A DNA stretch of 64,000 bases from Comamonadaceae bacterium (GTDB lineage Bacteria; Pseudomonadota; Gammaproteobacteria; Burkholderiales; Burkholderiaceae_C), in NCBI GenBank assembly GCA_027488115.1, contig JAIYCG010000048.1, forward strand, positions 20,763 to 84,762. Reading direction: 5' to 3'. Both the position numbers and the translations under genes were made by a program. Positions 63,853-64,000 of this stretch are shown here, in pieces. Below the pieces are notes generated by a model. The model was not told where the DNA came from. It saw only the letters and a list, made by a program, of their open reading frames with translations, and searched no databases. The stretch's first letter is position 1. Each line of letters starts with the position of its first letter.

Positions 63853-64000
63853 ATGACCGCAGATTACAAAAACATGGGCATTGCGACAAAGCTCATGGCA
63901 GCACCGCTGTTGGTAGCGGTGTTGTTGTTGGTGTTTGGTATTTTTAGCTTTGCCAACATGCGGACCCTCCAGTCCAATGTCAATCAACTGCTAGACAATG
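63853..64000 (+). CDS. N-terminal start of a third membrane chemoreceptor (cut by window edge)
   Basis: Only 49 codons are available. They encode a short basic cytoplasmic start (MTADYKNMGIATKLM), a membrane segment AAPLLVAVLLLVFGIFSF and the beginning of a helical periplasmic region (RTLQSNVNQLLDN). This pattern is that of 4HB-type methyl-accepting proteins, and the gene context supports the call. The signalling part is beyond the window, so a sensor kinase or cyclase with the same front end cannot be excluded. Confidence 0.6.
   Translation, partial: MTADYKNMGIATKLMAAPLLVAVLLLVFGIFSFANMRTLQSNVNQLLDN

Noticed and set aside
1..64000. Prophage, insertion sequence, CRISPR or integrative element
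   Set aside because: No transposase, integrase, repeat-spacer array or terminal repeats were recognised; tRNA-His and tRNA-Val have intact flanking housekeeping genes.

Overview
The window looks like a contiguous piece of chromosome from a betaproteobacterium, order Burkholderiales, most likely family Comamonadaceae (a Limnohabitans/Rhodoferax-like freshwater type is a guess). The signs are a Bug-type tricarboxylate receptor at the left edge, a surE-pcm-nlpD block, an EarP/EF-P pair with an arginine modification site, a polyhydroxyalkanoate phasin, and moderate G+C. No insertion sequence, prophage, CRISPR array or obvious pseudogene was seen. Nearly all genes can be assigned to families by eye.

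Layout. 1-9.7 kb: truncated Bug receptor, lgt, ilvD, a GlcG-like protein, a Bax-inhibitor-1-like membrane protein, then a leftward surE-pcm-nlpD-rlmD operon and a quinone oxidoreductase. 9.8-17.7 kb: S9 peptidase and pterin dehydratase, tRNA-His, ppiD, tRNA-Val, hupB with a near-consensus promoter, a tartrate/D-malate-type dehydrogenase, a DMT exporter and pgsA. 17.7-22.5 kb: uvrC, then earP and efp, and a LOG-family protein. 22.5-34.0 kb: a leftward run of eleven tightly packed genes: HDAC-like deacetylase, thioesterase, nitroreductase, a fused LivH-LivM permease, LivG, LivF, pncB, nhaD, a hydroxyacid dehydrogenase, rmuC and an MFS transporter. 34.0-46.5 kb: phasin with paired palindromes, patatin lipoprotein, DUF423 protein, ahpF and ahpC with a possible OxyR site, an SDR with a perfect palindrome upstream, a lipoprotein gamma-glutamyltransferase, acs, a YqhA-like protein, class I fumarase and murI.

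46.5-64 kb is the most distinctive part. After a YgjP-type metalloprotease and a large orphan sensor kinase comes a leftward chemosensory operon: receiver, receiver-adenylate cyclase, a stand-alone Aer-like PAS protein, a poly-HAMP methyl-accepting protein without a periplasmic domain, a triple-CheW protein, CheR, CheB, a receiver resembling a CheB lacking its esterase, a large CheA and a small CheW-like protein. Divergent from it are a second poly-HAMP chemoreceptor, a small secreted Cache protein and the start of a third chemoreceptor. No flagellar, pilus, cheZ or cheD gene is visible. The inferred wiring is a redox or ligand-sensing array whose kinase may drive a cAMP-making output as well as, or instead of, motility.

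Two sequence-level points deserve notice. A perfect triple 11-bp repeat ends the DMT exporter gene; losing one unit would fuse that exporter in frame to the dehydrogenase downstream. A G10 tract lies inside uvrC. Coordinates of several genes were moved from the longest possible start to an internal start with better family agreement or ribosome binding site; each entry says so.
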